Positions 25,608-34,689 of a stretch of 64,000 nucleotides of DNA are shown here, piece by piece (position 1 is the first letter of the stretch; each line of letters opens with the position of its first letter). The translations under genes and the position numbers were made by a program. The notes beneath the pieces are model-generated. The model made no database searches. It worked only from the letters and a program-made list of their open reading frames with translations, and had not been told where the DNA came from. This DNA comes from Candidatus Syntrophocurvum alkaliphilum (GTDB taxonomy: Bacteria > Bacillota > Syntrophomonadia > Syntrophomonadales > Syntrophomonadaceae): positions 1,916,001 to 1,980,000 of the forward strand of contig NZ_CP046457.1 in NCBI RefSeq assembly GCF_009734445.1, written 5' to 3'.

Positions 25608-25925
25608 ATGAGCAGAACACAACGTGATATATCAATAGCTATTGTAATAATGATGCTTATTTTGCTTTATTTTCAGTTTAATGATTATCAAACCCAGGTA
25701 GAAAGACATGAAAATGCTATAAAGTTTTGGACGGAGGAAGTGCCTAAGGTGCAGGAGGAGTATCCAGAATTTTCTCCTAAGGATGCTGAAGAGGCTTTAG
25801 CTAGAGAAGAAGCGCTTTATGCTAGGCAGGTGCAGACTATAGCTATTAAGTCGGGGTTGATTGTTTTGGTTAGTGGGTTGGCTATTGCTGCGGTTTATTA
25901 TTTGCCTCGGAGGAATATTAGATAA
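25608..25925 (+). CDS. Small two-helix membrane protein, unknown function
   Basis: The 105-residue protein has an N-terminal helix (ISIAIVIMMLILLYFQF), an acidic/charged loop of about 55 residues rich in Glu and Ala, and a C-terminal helix (SGLIVLVSGLAIAAVYYLP) ending RRNIR. The loop between the helices should lie outside or inside as one domain; the positive C-terminus suggests both ends are cytoplasmic. The ribosome site is GGGAGAG before the ATG. It is divergent from SLH gene 3 and stands alone. I do not recognise a family. Confidence 0.75.
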   Translation: MSRTQRDISIAIVIMMLILLYFQFNDYQTQVERHENAIKFWTEEVPKVQEEYPEFSPKDAEEALAREEALYARQVQTIAIKSGLIVLVSGLAIAAVYYLPRRNIR

Positions 25926-25943
25926 AAAATGCTAGAGCGCTAC

Positions 25944-26016
25944 GCCACGGGGACGGTTCCATCGTCTACCCTTCGGCCTTCGCTAACGCTCGGGACGCTC
26001 GAACCGTCCCCATGGC
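25944..26016. repeat. GGGGACGGTTC palindrome with long loop
   Basis: GCCACGGGGACGGTTC (25944-25959) is inverted at 26001-26016 as GAACCGTCCCCATGGC. The loop is G+C-rich compared with its surroundings (CCTTCGGCCTTCGCTAACG). Confidence 0.85.
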
Positions 26017-26133
26017 TCCGCTTTAGACACAGGCTTTTTAATTTTGAATTTTTAATATTTAATTCTTAATTGTGGTTAGGAAACTGATTTTTCCTTTCTT
26101 TATTATTTATAAAAGCTTCGATTTTTGGGGGTT

Positions 26134-26160
26134 AAAAGGACGGCTTTCGCCGTCCTTTTT
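26134..26160. terminator. Bidirectional terminator between the 105-aa gene and the amidase gene
   Basis: AAAAGGACGGC/GCCGTCCTTTTT forms a strong stem with TTTCG loop and T-runs on both strands. It lies between convergent genes. Confidence 0.9.
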
Positions 26161-26173
26161 GTTTTTTGTTTTT

Positions 26174-28807
26174 TTATTTGTCTAGCATTAGGTCTATGTA
26201 TTTTAGGATGCCGTTTGCTATTCCTTCGGCTGATATTTGGCGGAAGGAGTCTTTTTTTAGTAGTTCTTCTTCTGTTGGGTTGGTCATGAAGGCTACTTCT
26301 ACTAAGGCTGATGGCATTTCGGTTTCTCTTAGTACTGCGAAGTTTGCCTGTCTGGTTCCTCGGTCCATTCTTCTTATTTGTTCTACTAGTTCTTCTTGTA
26401 TTAGGTCTGCTAGTAATGAACGCTCTATTTCCTGTTCATATAAGCTTGATCTGTCTTCTGGGGCATAGTAGAAGGTTGTTGTACCATGCCTGTCTGACAT
26501 AGGATGAGCATCAGCATGTATGGATACGAATAAGTCAGCTTCTTCGTCATTTGCCATTTCAGCGCGTTCATATAATCCTACATAGGTGTCATCTGTTCTG
26601 GTCATTATTATGTCTATGCCTTCTTCTTTTAGTATTTCTTCTACCATTAATGAAATATCTAAGGCTACTTCTTTTTCGGTTAGGCTTCCAGAGTAGCCTA
26701 TAGCTCCTGGATCACTCCCACCATGTCCAGGGTCTATGACTACAGATATTTTTTCATCCTGCGGTTCTGATTGACTAGGTGGTATTACTGGATCTTTTGG
26801 AAAAAGTATAACATTTATTGCATCTTTGTTTGAGCTTTGGGTTATTTGATAGTCTTTTATATCTTTTAGGTTTATTTTTAGTTCTGTGTTTACCGGATCA
26901 GTTGATTGATTTACATCTATATTAGATGCTCCTGCACCTGATAATCTATAATTACTGTCTGCTGCACCTTTATAGGTACCTGGTAAGTCTAAATATAGTT
27001 TGTCGCCATCTTTTTTCTCTTCGTATTTCATTTCACTGATTGAGTTTATAGCTAATACATGGTTACCATTTCTTAGGGTCATTTCCCTGATTGTCTTTAT
27101 TTGTGATGGTATTGTAAACACTTGTTTATTGCTATTTTTTTCCTCTGATATTTCATAGTCATAGACTTTTGGCATATCTACAGTAACCCAAGTGGTGTCA
27201 TCTCTTGTTATTGCATTTATAGGAATACGTTCATCTCTGCCACTTCCTAGATAGAAACTAGTTTCTACTCTTCCGTCTCTAGTTTTTACTCCTTCAAAGG
27301 TAAATACTATTTTTTTGCCATTGTCTCTTTCTACTATATCAGGAGTTATACCTGAAGCGGTTTTCATTACTAGACGATAGCCATCAGAAGTAAGTCGTGT
27401 TGATATGTTTATTTTACCGTCTGATACAGGAGCGCTTTCATCACCACTTAGGTTTAGGCTTTCTTTGTCACTAATTGGTTTATCGGAATCATCTACTGGG
27501 GTTTCAACTGGTTCGGCTTCTTTTTCGTCATCTCCTTCTACTTCAGTTACCCAGCCTTCTACCCATGCTAGTCTGCCACCTCGGCTTACTTGGTACCAGC
27601 CGTCCCTTTCATCTACTACTATCATTCTATCACCTGAGCGAGCAGTAGCTATGCTTTCGGAGTCTGAAGAGGGGCTGGTTCTTAACTCTACTTCGTCTCC
27701 GTTTACATTTACGTATTTGGGGTTGTGTTTGGTGGTGTCTCCATCTATGGTTACTGTTCTAGTATCATTATCCCAGTCTACTTCTCCACCAAATGCTTCA
27801 CCTACAAATCTTAGTGGAGCTAGGGTTCTGTCTTGTACTATTTTTGCAGGAACGTCTAGTTCCCATTTTTCGTCATTAACTGTTGGTTCGGTAGAGCCTA
27901 TGGGTAGTACAACTACGGTATTGTTTTTTACTGCTGTTACGGTACGAGTGTCGTTGTCCCACTCTACTACAGCTCCCATGGCCTCGAATATGGCTCTTAG
28001 TGGTACTAGGGTGCGACCGTTTTCTATTATGGGGTCTACCTCAAATGTTTTTATTTCCCCATTTATTAGCACTGTTGGTATTTTATCAGCCGGTACTGGT
28101 GTAGATGTTTCTTCTTGTATGGTTTTTACTAGCCAGCCAGCTATGTATGGTGTATCACCGTTTTCTAGTTTTACTTGGTACCATCCGTCTTTGGGTTCTG
28201 ATATTACATTTAATATTGTGCCTCTTGATACTTCGTCAACTTTATCATAGCTAGTGTCAGGGCCACTGCGAAGGTTTACTGAACTAGCGGTTACTTCTAT
28301 TTTTCTTAGGATTTCTATGTCTTTTTCTTGCGGTTCTTGATTTTCGGGTTTAATTATTTTTACTAGGTCAGCAAAGATATAGGCTTCACTGCCATCGGTT
28401 AGACGTATTTTTAGCCAGTCACCCTGATCTTGGATAAGTGTATATGTATCACCTTTGGTGGCTTGGTCTAATGATGAGTATGTAGTATCAGGACCAGTGC
28501 GAATGTTTACTAGGTCTCGGTCTACTTCTATTTTCAGCTTTTCATTTATATTTACTAACCATTCAGCCACCCAGCCGGTTAGGTTATCGGTTTGGATTTT
28601 GTACCAGTCATCTGAGGTATCGATTACTGTTGTTTCGGTGTCTTTTTGTATGCTTCCTACAGTGTCGTAGTTAGTACCTGGGCCTTCGCGAACGTTTACT
28701 ATACTACCAGTAATTATGCCGGTTTGGGCAAGGGCTATGGGGGTTAGGATGGTGGTTAGTATGAAAATTGTTAGGGTTGTTAGGGTTATTAGTTTTTTTA
28801 TTTGCAT
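26174..28807 (-). CDS. Wall-targeted N-acetylmuramoyl-L-alanine amidase with SH3b, CuAO-N and AMIN domains
   Basis: The 877-residue exported enzyme cuts the amide bond between MurNAc and the stem peptide. A signal peptide (1-28) is followed by three SH3b domains (about 33-85, 92-150, 168-228; marked NVREGPGTNYD, NIRTGPDTTYS, NLRSGPDTSYD), a copper-amine-oxidase-N-like domain (about 243-350) and a fourth SH3b (about 363-420). AMIN-like segments cover about 455-660. Amidase_3 starts near 685: VVIDPGHGGSDPG with the zinc His, the Glu of TEKEVALD, SIHADAH and the catalytic Glu of ALVEVAFMTN are all present. GGAAGGATC precedes the ATG. It stands before the wall-polymer genes and probably acts in wall turnover or cell separation. 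Confidence 0.92.
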   Translation of the reverse strand: MQIKKLITLTTLTIFILTTILTPIALAQTGIITGSIVNVREGPGTNYDTVGSIQKDTETTVIDTSDDWYKIQTDNLTGWVAEWLVNINEKLKIEVDRDLVNIRTGPDTTYSSLDQATKGDTYTLIQDQGDWLKIRLTDGSEAYIFADLVKIIKPENQEPQEKDIEILRKIEVTASSVNLRSGPDTSYDKVDEVSRGTILNVISEPKDGWYQVKLENGDTPYIAGWLVKTIQEETSTPVPADKIPTVLINGEIKTFEVDPIIENGRTLVPLRAIFEAMGAVVEWDNDTRTVTAVKNNTVVVLPIGSTEPTVNDEKWELDVPAKIVQDRTLAPLRFVGEAFGGEVDWDNDTRTVTIDGDTTKHNPKYVNVNGDEVELRTSPSSDSESIATARSGDRMIVVDERDGWYQVSRGGRLAWVEGWVTEVEGDDEKEAEPVETPVDDSDKPISDKESLNLSGDESAPVSDGKINISTRLTSDGYRLVMKTASGITPDIVERDNGKKIVFTFEGVKTRDGRVETSFYLGSGRDERIPINAITRDDTTWVTVDMPKVYDYEISEEKNSNKQVFTIPSQIKTIREMTLRNGNHVLAINSISEMKYEEKKDGDKLYLDLPGTYKGAADSNYRLSGAGASNIDVNQSTDPVNTELKINLKDIKDYQITQSSNKDAINVILFPKDPVIPPSQSEPQDEKISVVIDPGHGGSDPGAIGYSGSLTEKEVALDISLMVEEILKEEGIDIIMTRTDDTYVGLYERAEMANDEEADLFVSIHADAHPMSDRHGTTTFYYAPEDRSSLYEQEIERSLLADLIQEELVEQIRRMDRGTRQANFAVLRETEMPSALVEVAFMTNPTEEELLKKDSFRQISAEGIANGILKYIDLMLDK

Positions 28808-29451
28808 TTTTTGATCCTTCCTTTTTTCTAAATAATTTTGAATTCTTAATTTTTAATTTTTAATTATGGGTAGGAAACTTGGGTTTCCTTTTTTATTTTA
28901 TTAATAGACGCGGACTTCGCAGATTATTAGGACGAACGCGGCCATTTTTTGTTATTTTACGAGCTTCGCTCGTCTTTTTATAAATGTCTGTGTTAGTCTG
29001 TCTAGTCTGTGGGGGTCAGCGTCCTTGATTGCGACGCAAGGAGCATCAGTGTGCTCTGAGAGTATGTCTATTTAGTTTTGTGGTTCGCTGCGCTCACTTT
29101 TTTGTAGATTCTTTTCTTTTGACGAATTTTTTTTGTAAATGTTTTCTTGTTTTAGTATTTTTGTTTAACTATTCTTATTTGACATATATCGGTAATTTCC
29201 TGCGTGTTCTTTACTGGAAATTTGAGGAAGTGTGATAGGGTTTGTTTCTCCCTGTATTTGTATACATTTTTTTGTGGTAATTCTTTCATTTTGCTTTAAA
29301 ATTTTTCAGAAAATTCAGGGGGGCAGGTAGATAGTGTTCTGTGCTATACTTAGAAAGGTGAGCATATTTTGTCTGTTGTTATTGGGTATTTTTTGTGTTA
29401 ATTATAAAAAAATAGTTTTATTTTAGTATTTTAAGAGGAGGCTTTTTGGAG
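28808..29451. other. Intergenic region between amidase (-) and DUF4330 gene (+)
   Basis: It contains an AT-rich repeat with hairpin GGAAACTTGGGTTTCC (28873-28888), a short hairpin ACGAGCTTCGCTCGT followed by CTTTTT (28959-28973), a TCTGTGTTAGTCTGTCTAGT stretch seen in related form in other spacers, and GTTCGCTGCGCTCAC (about 29083). The last 150 bp should hold the promoter of the DUF4330 gene; I see TATACT near 29345 as a possible -10. No gene is seen. Confidence 0.5.
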
Positions 29452-29934
29452 ATGATTGACGAAAGAGGAAGGCTTTTTGGATTTATTAATATAGTTGATT
29501 TAGCAGTTATTTTGTTAGTGGTTTTGTTAGCTGCTGGGTTTCTTTATCGAGGACAGGCTACTGAGATAACTGCTGAACCACATATGGTTAGGATAGAGGT
29601 TGTAGCTAATAATATTTTTCCGGGAGTAGAGGAGAGTTTGCAGGTGGGTGATCGTTTGGTAGCTGCAGGTGCGATTACTGGTGCTGAGATTACTGAGATG
29701 GAGGTAAAGGAAGCTAATTGGGTGACTACTGATGCTGAGGGTAAGATGCATTTGGAGACTAATCCTTTTAGAAATGATATTCATCTTACTATAGAGGGGC
29801 CGAGTACGCAGATAGGTCCTTCACAGATTAATTTTGCTGGGCAAGAGGTAAGAGCAGGGATAGAAGATTTTTATGTGAAGACACAGGTGGTTGAGGTAAA
29901 AGGGAATATAGTTTCGGTGGAAGTGCTGGAGTAG
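29452..29934 (+). CDS. DUF4330-domain membrane-anchored protein
   Basis: The 160-residue protein begins MIDERGRLFGFINIVDLAVI, the hallmark of DUF4330 proteins. One transmembrane helix (residues 12-32) is followed by an extracellular beta-rich domain. The function is unknown, but such genes are often next to polysaccharide polymerase genes in Clostridia and cyanobacteria, as here. I chose ATG 29452, ten bases after AGAGGAGG; the TTG at 29446 is too close to the Shine-Dalgarno. It is the first of the plus-strand envelope genes. Confidence 0.85.
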   Translation: MIDERGRLFGFINIVDLAVILLVVLLAAGFLYRGQATEITAEPHMVRIEVVANNIFPGVEESLQVGDRLVAAGAITGAEITEMEVKEANWVTTDAEGKMHLETNPFRNDIHLTIEGPSTQIGPSQINFAGQEVRAGIEDFYVKTQVVEVKGNIVSVEVLE

Positions 29935-29943
29935 GGAGAGTTG

Positions 29944-30090
29944 AATTTTTAATTCTTAATTTTTAATTGTGGGTAGGAAACTGAGGTTTCCTTTCCCTAT
30001 TTAACGCTTCGCTTTTTTTGTGATTGGAAAGCTTTGCTTTCTTTCCTTAATTAAAAATTTAAAATTCAAAATTCAAAATTATAATATTTA
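29944..30090. repeat. AT-rich composite intergenic repeat (copy between DUF4330 and polymerase genes)
   Basis: Head part: TTTTTAATTCTTAATTTTTA and GTGGGTAGGAAACTGAGGTTTCC. Tail part: TTGGAAAGCTTTGCTTTC, then TTAATTAAAAATTTAAAATTC. The AT flanks of head and tail are inverted to each other. The same plan fills spacers at 31413-31637, 32850-33016, 34717-35025 and 44420-44570. Confidence 0.75.
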
Positions 30091-30108
30091 CTAAATACGG
30101 AGAGTTCA

Positions 30109-31404
30109 ATGGTCAATTATGATGATAATGTAAATACAAGTAAAAATGCTAGTCCTGTACATGGTTGGGAATTGTATTTGATTGTTCTTTATGTGGTTTT
30201 GGACTGGTTTTTTAGGCATGTGGCTTTTACTTTTATGGCGGGGCCTTGGGATGAGCTTTTGTTTATTTTTATTGTAGGGGTCTGGATTATACGGGCTGCT
30301 ATTTATAGGCTAAGGCCTGAGGGGTCTCCTATGTTGGTTCCTATTATGCTGTATGTCGGGGTTATGGTTTTTCTGGTGCTTATTAATTCACCTAATTATG
30401 CCATAGCTATTGAAGGGTTGCGAGTCATGATCCAGTTTATTTTCTGGTTCTTTTTGGCTTATAATCTGGTGTTTTCTCGTGAGCATTTTAAGGGACTTAT
30501 AGATTTCTTTTTACTTATATGTGTGATTGTTTCGTTTTATGGTATTTTGCAGTATCTTTTAGGTGTAGAGATGCCTGCTGGTTGGGTAGATAGTGCTGAG
30601 GCTACTATTACCACTAGGGTTTTTTCTATTATAGGTAGTCCGAATATTTTGGGTAGCTTGATTGTTTTGAGTTTACCTATTGCATTTGCGCTTTATTTTA
30701 TAAGTAATAATTTACTTAAGAAGGCTTTGTATGCGGTTGCTATTTTGATACTGGCTGGGTGCTTGGTGTTTACTTTTTCACGTGGTGCTTGGTTAGCGTT
30801 TATTTTAGCAGCGTTTTTCTTAGGTATTTGGGTTGATAGGCGTATTATTTTGGGTATGGTTATAGTTGCCTTTTTGACCCCTACGTTTATGCCTACGGTT
30901 TATGATCGGATGGCTTATATGTTGAGTAGTGATTATATTGAGTCTTCTGAGCGTGGTGGGCGTTTGGGGCGCTGGGAGGTTTCTTTGAATCATTGGCGAG
31001 CTTCACCTGAGGTTGGAGTTGGCTTAGGGCAGTTTGGGGGAGCAGTAGCTGCTCGGAATTTTCCAGAAGAAAGCTTTTATGCTGATAATTGGTATATGAA
31101 GGTAGGGGTGGAGACTGGTATGGTCGGTCTCGGTGCTACTCTGCTTTTATTTGTATATGGACTAAGGCAAGCGCGGAGGGCGATTGATGAGACTGAGGAT
31201 GAGTATATGCGCTATTTGGGCTTGGGTATTTTGGTTGGACTTATAGGAGTGCTGGCGCATAATGTGGTAGAGAATGTTTTTGAGGTGCCGATGATGAGTA
31301 GTTATTATTGGTTTTTGTTGGGGCTGGTGATGGCATTGCCGAGGATTAGTGAGCGGAGGATAGACACTGGTTCGCTACGCTCACGCACTGATTTAACAGA
31401 CTAA
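30109..31404 (+). CDS. O-antigen ligase / Wzy-like polysaccharide polymerase, integral membrane
   Basis: The 431-residue protein has about ten to twelve transmembrane helices. The Wzy_C/WaaL signature region is present: VFTFSRGAWLAF near residue 222 and the large external loop with GVGLGQFGGAVAARNF and YADNWYMKVGVETGMVG near 300-345. Family members join lipid-linked sugar repeats or transfer polymers. Next to glycosyltransferases, CsaB and WecA, the likely job is polymerising the secondary wall polymer. The ATG has GGAGAG upstream. The C-terminal tail (RRIDTGSLRSRTDLTD) runs into the spacer repeat GGTTCGCTACGCTCACGC, so the end may have been altered by it. Confidence 0.85.
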   Translation: MVNYDDNVNTSKNASPVHGWELYLIVLYVVLDWFFRHVAFTFMAGPWDELLFIFIVGVWIIRAAIYRLRPEGSPMLVPIMLYVGVMVFLVLINSPNYAIAIEGLRVMIQFIFWFFLAYNLVFSREHFKGLIDFFLLICVIVSFYGILQYLLGVEMPAGWVDSAEATITTRVFSIIGSPNILGSLIVLSLPIAFALYFISNNLLKKALYAVAILILAGCLVFTFSRGAWLAFILAAFFLGIWVDRRIILGMVIVAFLTPTFMPTVYDRMAYMLSSDYIESSERGGRLGRWEVSLNHWRASPEVGVGLGQFGGAVAARNFPEESFYADNWYMKVGVETGMVGLGATLLLFVYGLRQARRAIDETEDEYMRYLGLGILVGLIGVLAHNVVENVFEVPMMSSYYWFLLGLVMALPRISERRIDTGSLRSRTDLTD

Positions 31405-31412
31405 CACTGACT

Positions 31413-31637
31413 TTTATAATTTTTAATTTTTAATTCTTAATTGTGGTTAGGAAACTAGCGTTTCCTTTCATTTATATTTTTTTACGCACCCTTCGGGTAC
31501 AACTGATGCTCCCTAATGGTCGCAATTAAGGATGCTGGTTCGCTTCGCTCACACGTTGGTTAGTTTATTTTATAATTTGGAAAGCTTTGCTTTCCTTCCT
31601 TAATTAAAAATTAAGAATTCAAAATTAAGAATTCTTA
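31413..31637. repeat. AT-rich composite intergenic repeat, complete copy
   Basis: Head: TTTTTAATTTTTAATTCTTA and GTGGTTAGGAAACTAGCGTTTCC. Middle: CCCTTCGGGTAC and GGTTCGCTTCGCTCACACG. Tail: TTGGAAAGCTTTGCTTTCC, then CTTAATTAAAAATTAAGAAT. The outer AT segments are mutual inverted repeats, so the whole 225 bp looks like one element with terminal inverted repeats. Confidence 0.75.
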
Positions 31638-31654
31638 TACTTGGGGTGTTGATT

Positions 31655-32806
31655 TTGGATATTGTTTGTGTTTCTTCTGTGGATTGGGAGCCTTTGTGGA
31701 CTCGGAAACAGCAGATTATGTGGAGGTTGCCTAAGGAGCATAGGATTTTGTATGTGGAGCCACCTATTTCTTTTTTGTCACCTTTTAAGGATCCGGATGT
31801 GGGTTTTAAGAAGGATATGGCTAAAGAGGGTGTGCGGCAGTTAAGTAGTAATATATGGCTTTTATCACCACCGGTTACACTTCCTTTTGGTAGTCGTTTT
31901 CCGGGGTTTAATTCTATTAATCAGAATAAAATAGCTAAATCTATTCGTGGGGCTATGAATGAGCTTGGTTTTAATAAGCCGGTTTTGTGGACTTATTTAC
32001 ATACTAGTGCTGATTTGTTAGGAAAGCTGGATGAAAGCTTTGTGGTTTATGATTGTGTAGATGAGCATTCGGCTTATGATGGATTTAATGCTAAGTTGGT
32101 TAAGGCCATGGAGAAAAGGTTGCTCAAGGAATCTGACATGGTTTTTTGTACAGCTAGAGGGCTTTATGAGGATAAGAAACCGTACTGTAGGGAGATCTAT
32201 CTTTCTCCTAATGCAGCTGATATAAGGCATTTTAACAAGGCTTTTAGTGCTGACACTCCGGTTGGTAAAGAGGTTTTAGATTTACCTAATCCAGTTTTGG
32301 GGTTTGTTGGTGCTATTAAGGAGTGGATTGATTTAGAGCTGATTAAGGAAGTGGCTTTTAGGTTCCCTAATGCTTCGGTGGTTATGATTGGACCAGTGGG
32401 AGCTAATGTAGATATATCAGATTTTGACGATATAAATAATGTTTATTTTTTAGGACATAGGAATCGTGAAGTATTGCCACAATATATTAAGGGGTTTGAT
32501 GTGTGTTTAAATCCTTTTAAGGAAAATGAGTTAACTGCTACTGTTAGTCCTTTGAAGTTTTATGAGTATTTGGCTTCTGGTAAGCCGATAGCTTCTGTGC
32601 CGATGCCTGAGATTATGGAGTTTGAGGGATTAGTAGAGTTTGGGCGTGGTAAGGAAGGGTTTGTAGATGCTATTAGGAGAGCTTTGGAGGATAGTGAGGA
32701 GAAAAGAGAGGCTAGGCTTAAGAAGGCGGAGGAAAATTCGTGGGAAAGCCGGGCGGAGTTTATGATTAGTCGGATTGAGGCGAGGTATAGGGAGAGGGTT
32801 GAATAG
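31655..32806 (+). CDS. Glycosyltransferase, GT4-like (GT-B fold)
   Basis: The 383-residue protein begins MDIVCVSSVDWEPLWTRKQQ, closely similar in plan to the family starting MDIVCFSHLRWDFVFQRPQH. The middle has VYDCVDEHSAYDGF and a nucleotide-sugar-binding half with GFVGAIKEWIDLELI, VYFLGHRNREVLPQYIKGF and LTATVSPLKFYEYLASGKP. It should transfer a sugar in wall-polymer synthesis; the sugar is unknown. I chose the TTG at 31655 (six bases after GGGGTG) because it matches the family start; GTG 31646 is the alternative. Confidence 0.85.
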   Translation: MDIVCVSSVDWEPLWTRKQQIMWRLPKEHRILYVEPPISFLSPFKDPDVGFKKDMAKEGVRQLSSNIWLLSPPVTLPFGSRFPGFNSINQNKIAKSIRGAMNELGFNKPVLWTYLHTSADLLGKLDESFVVYDCVDEHSAYDGFNAKLVKAMEKRLLKESDMVFCTARGLYEDKKPYCREIYLSPNAADIRHFNKAFSADTPVGKEVLDLPNPVLGFVGAIKEWIDLELIKEVAFRFPNASVVMIGPVGANVDISDFDDINNVYFLGHRNREVLPQYIKGFDVCLNPFKENELTATVSPLKFYEYLASGKPIASVPMPEIMEFEGLVEFGRGKEGFVDAIRRALEDSEEKREARLKKAEENSWESRAEFMISRIEARYRERVE

Positions 32807-32849
32807 ACACTGACTCACTGCGTTCGCACACTGACGTGACTGACTTACG

Positions 32850-33016
32850 CTGATTTTTTTAATTTTTAATTTTTAATTTTTAATTTTTAATTGTGGTTAG
32901 GAAACTGGTGTTTCCTTTCATTTTGTTTTTTTTGACACTTGTTCGCTTCGCTCACGGGTTGATATATTGGAAAGCTTTGCTTTCCTTCCTTAATTAAGAA
33001 TTAAGAATTCAAAATT
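32850..33016. repeat. AT-rich composite intergenic repeat
   Basis: Head: four tandem TTTTTAA units, then GTGGTTAGGAAACTGGTGTTTCC (about 32891-32913). Tail: TTGGAAAGCTTTGCTTTCC (about 32967-32985) and TTAATTAAGAATTAAGAATT. Confidence 0.75.
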
Positions 33017-33243
33017 GATTCTGCTGCAAAAAGTAACTACAACAAACTTAAGGCTGAGCAAACATGTTTATCTAAGTCCCGAATAGCAAGGCGTGGTGCA
33101 TAGATCACGGCTAAGTATAAATAAAAAATCATTTTAGATAATAAGTGCTAAGCTAAAATGAAGGTAAAGACCGATGAGTGGCGTGATAAACATGTTTGCT
33201 CAGCCGATTCCATACTCTAAGTTTAGCTTTTTGCAGTGGAATC
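33017..33243 (+). mobile_element. 227-bp MITE-like inverted-repeat element, copy 1
   Basis: The left end GATTCTGCTGCAAAAAG...GGCTGAGCAAACATGTTTAT and the right end, reversed, GATTCCACTGCAAAAAG...GGCTGAGCAAACATGTTTAT are about 60-bp imperfect terminal inverted repeats, so the element can fold on itself. There is no ORF. A second copy lies inverted at 39171-39393 and a fragment at 63215-63282. The transposase that would move it is not recognised; ISLre2 ends (TACTGTAGG) do not match. Confidence 0.75.
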
Positions 33244-33393
33244 AAAATTCAAAATTAAATGCTTGTGCTTTTGTGCACATGTTGGGTAAAATATGTTTAT
33301 GGTTTCATAATATAAATAAGTTGAGGTAATTGTGTGACAGGAAAACCGTCTTGGTGTCACGCACCTTGCCAATAATTGGAGGAATTGATTTAG

Positions 33394-34689
33394 ATGAAAA
33401 AGGTTTGTATGTTTGGACTTGGATTTGTAGGTCTTCCTCTGGCACTTAGCTTCTCTATGAGGGGTTGTGAAGTGGTTGGAGTTGATATTGAGGCTGATTT
33501 GGTTGAGGATTTGAATAATGGGGTTACTCATCATTTAGAAAATTATGAGGGTAAGCCTATTCAGGAGATACTTAGTGAGCAGTTGGCTGCTGGGCGTTTT
33601 AAGGCTATTGCTAACGGGGCTGCTGCTATGCAAGAGTGTGATAATATTATTGTTACTGTGGGAATACCAGTTGAAGATTATGAGCATGATATGACTCCTT
33701 TGATAGAGGTTTGTCGTACTGTGGGCCAGGGTCTCAAGATGGGTGATTTGGTTCTTATTAGGAGTACGGTTATACCGGGGACTACTAAGGATATTATTAT
33801 GCCACTTCTGGAGAAAGAGAGTGGACTTAAAGCGGGAGTGGACTTTTATCTAGCTTATTCTTCTGAGCGTATTGCTGAGGGTAAGGCTTTTCATGAGTTT
33901 GAGAATATGCCGGCGGCATTGGCTGGGATTAATCCCGAGAGTACACAGAAGGCTTTTGAGCTTATGTCTATAGTTACTAAGGCTCCTATAGCTCAAGCTA
34001 GTCGTATGGAGGTTGTAGAGGCTGCTAAGGTTATGGAAAATATCTCTCGTGATGTGGATATAGCTATGGTTAATGAGTTTGCTAAGTTTTGTAAGGCAAT
34101 GGGTGTAGATATTTTTGAGTTAGTTAGTATAGCTAATACTCATGATAGGGTTAATTTGCTTACTCCGGGACCGGGTGTAGGTGGATATTGTTTGCCTAAT
34201 GCTTTGTTTTATCTGCTTCCTAAGGCTAAGGAGTTGGATGTTAATTTAGAGCTTTTAAGTACTGCTCGCAGAGTAAATGAAGATATGCCACGTTATGTTG
34301 CTAATTTGGTGTTGCGTAATTTACCAGTTGCACCGGGACTTGCGAAAATAGCTGTTTTTGGGTTAGCTATGAAGGATTATTCTAATGATGATAGAGTAAG
34401 TCCGGCTCATTCTGTGGTGAGTAATTTGATAGATGCTGGTTGTGAGGTAAAGGCTTTTGATCCGGCTGTACCTGAGGATTATGATTTTAAGGTTGATAGT
34501 ATAGAAGATGCAGTTAAGGATGCTCATGGGATTGTTGTTTTGACAAAGCAAAATGGGATTGATTATATGGATTTGGATAGGTTTTATGGTTTGATGTCTA
34601 AGGAGGGTACTCCGTTTATTGTGGATACGAAGAATTTGTATGAACCGGAGTTAGTTAATGGGAAGGGGTTTAAGTTGGAGAGATTGTAG
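33394..34689 (+). CDS. UDP-N-acetyl-D-mannosamine / UDP-glucose dehydrogenase family protein
   Basis: The 431-residue enzyme oxidises a UDP-sugar at C6 to the uronic acid with two NAD. The Rossmann motif GLGFVGLPLAL (residues 8-18) is followed by STVIPGTT, the central helix SRMEVVEAAKVMENISRD, and the active-site segment GPGVGGYCLPNA with the catalytic Cys (near residue 270). The C-terminal UDP-binding half has FGLAMKDYSNDDRVSPA. The family alternative (ManNAc versus Glc dehydrogenase) cannot be decided here. GGAGGAATTG precedes the ATG. It probably supplies a uronic acid for the wall polymer. Confidence 0.88.
   Translation: MKKVCMFGLGFVGLPLALSFSMRGCEVVGVDIEADLVEDLNNGVTHHLENYEGKPIQEILSEQLAAGRFKAIANGAAAMQECDNIIVTVGIPVEDYEHDMTPLIEVCRTVGQGLKMGDLVLIRSTVIPGTTKDIIMPLLEKESGLKAGVDFYLAYSSERIAEGKAFHEFENMPAALAGINPESTQKAFELMSIVTKAPIAQASRMEVVEAAKVMENISRDVDIAMVNEFAKFCKAMGVDIFELVSIANTHDRVNLLTPGPGVGGYCLPNALFYLLPKAKELDVNLELLSTARRVNEDMPRYVANLVLRNLPVAPGLAKIAVFGLAMKDYSNDDRVSPAHSVVSNLIDAGCEVKAFDPAVPEDYDFKVDSIEDAVKDAHGIVVLTKQNGIDYMDLDRFYGLMSKEGTPFIVDTKNLYEPELVNGKGFKLERL

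Larger units (their letters stand above)
32807..33393. other. Intergenic region holding a composite repeat and a MITE-like element
   Basis: It consists of a GACACTGACTCACTGCGTTC-type stretch, the AT-rich repeat (32850-33016), the 227-bp element (33017-33243) and about 150 bp upstream of the dehydrogenase with CGTCTTGGTGTCACGCACC. No gene is seen. Confidence 0.6.

Noticed and set aside
27405-28250. 281-codon plus-strand frame opposite the amidase
   Set aside because: Antisense shadow; composition is Ser/Thr-rich without family motifs, while the amidase domains on the other strand are clear.
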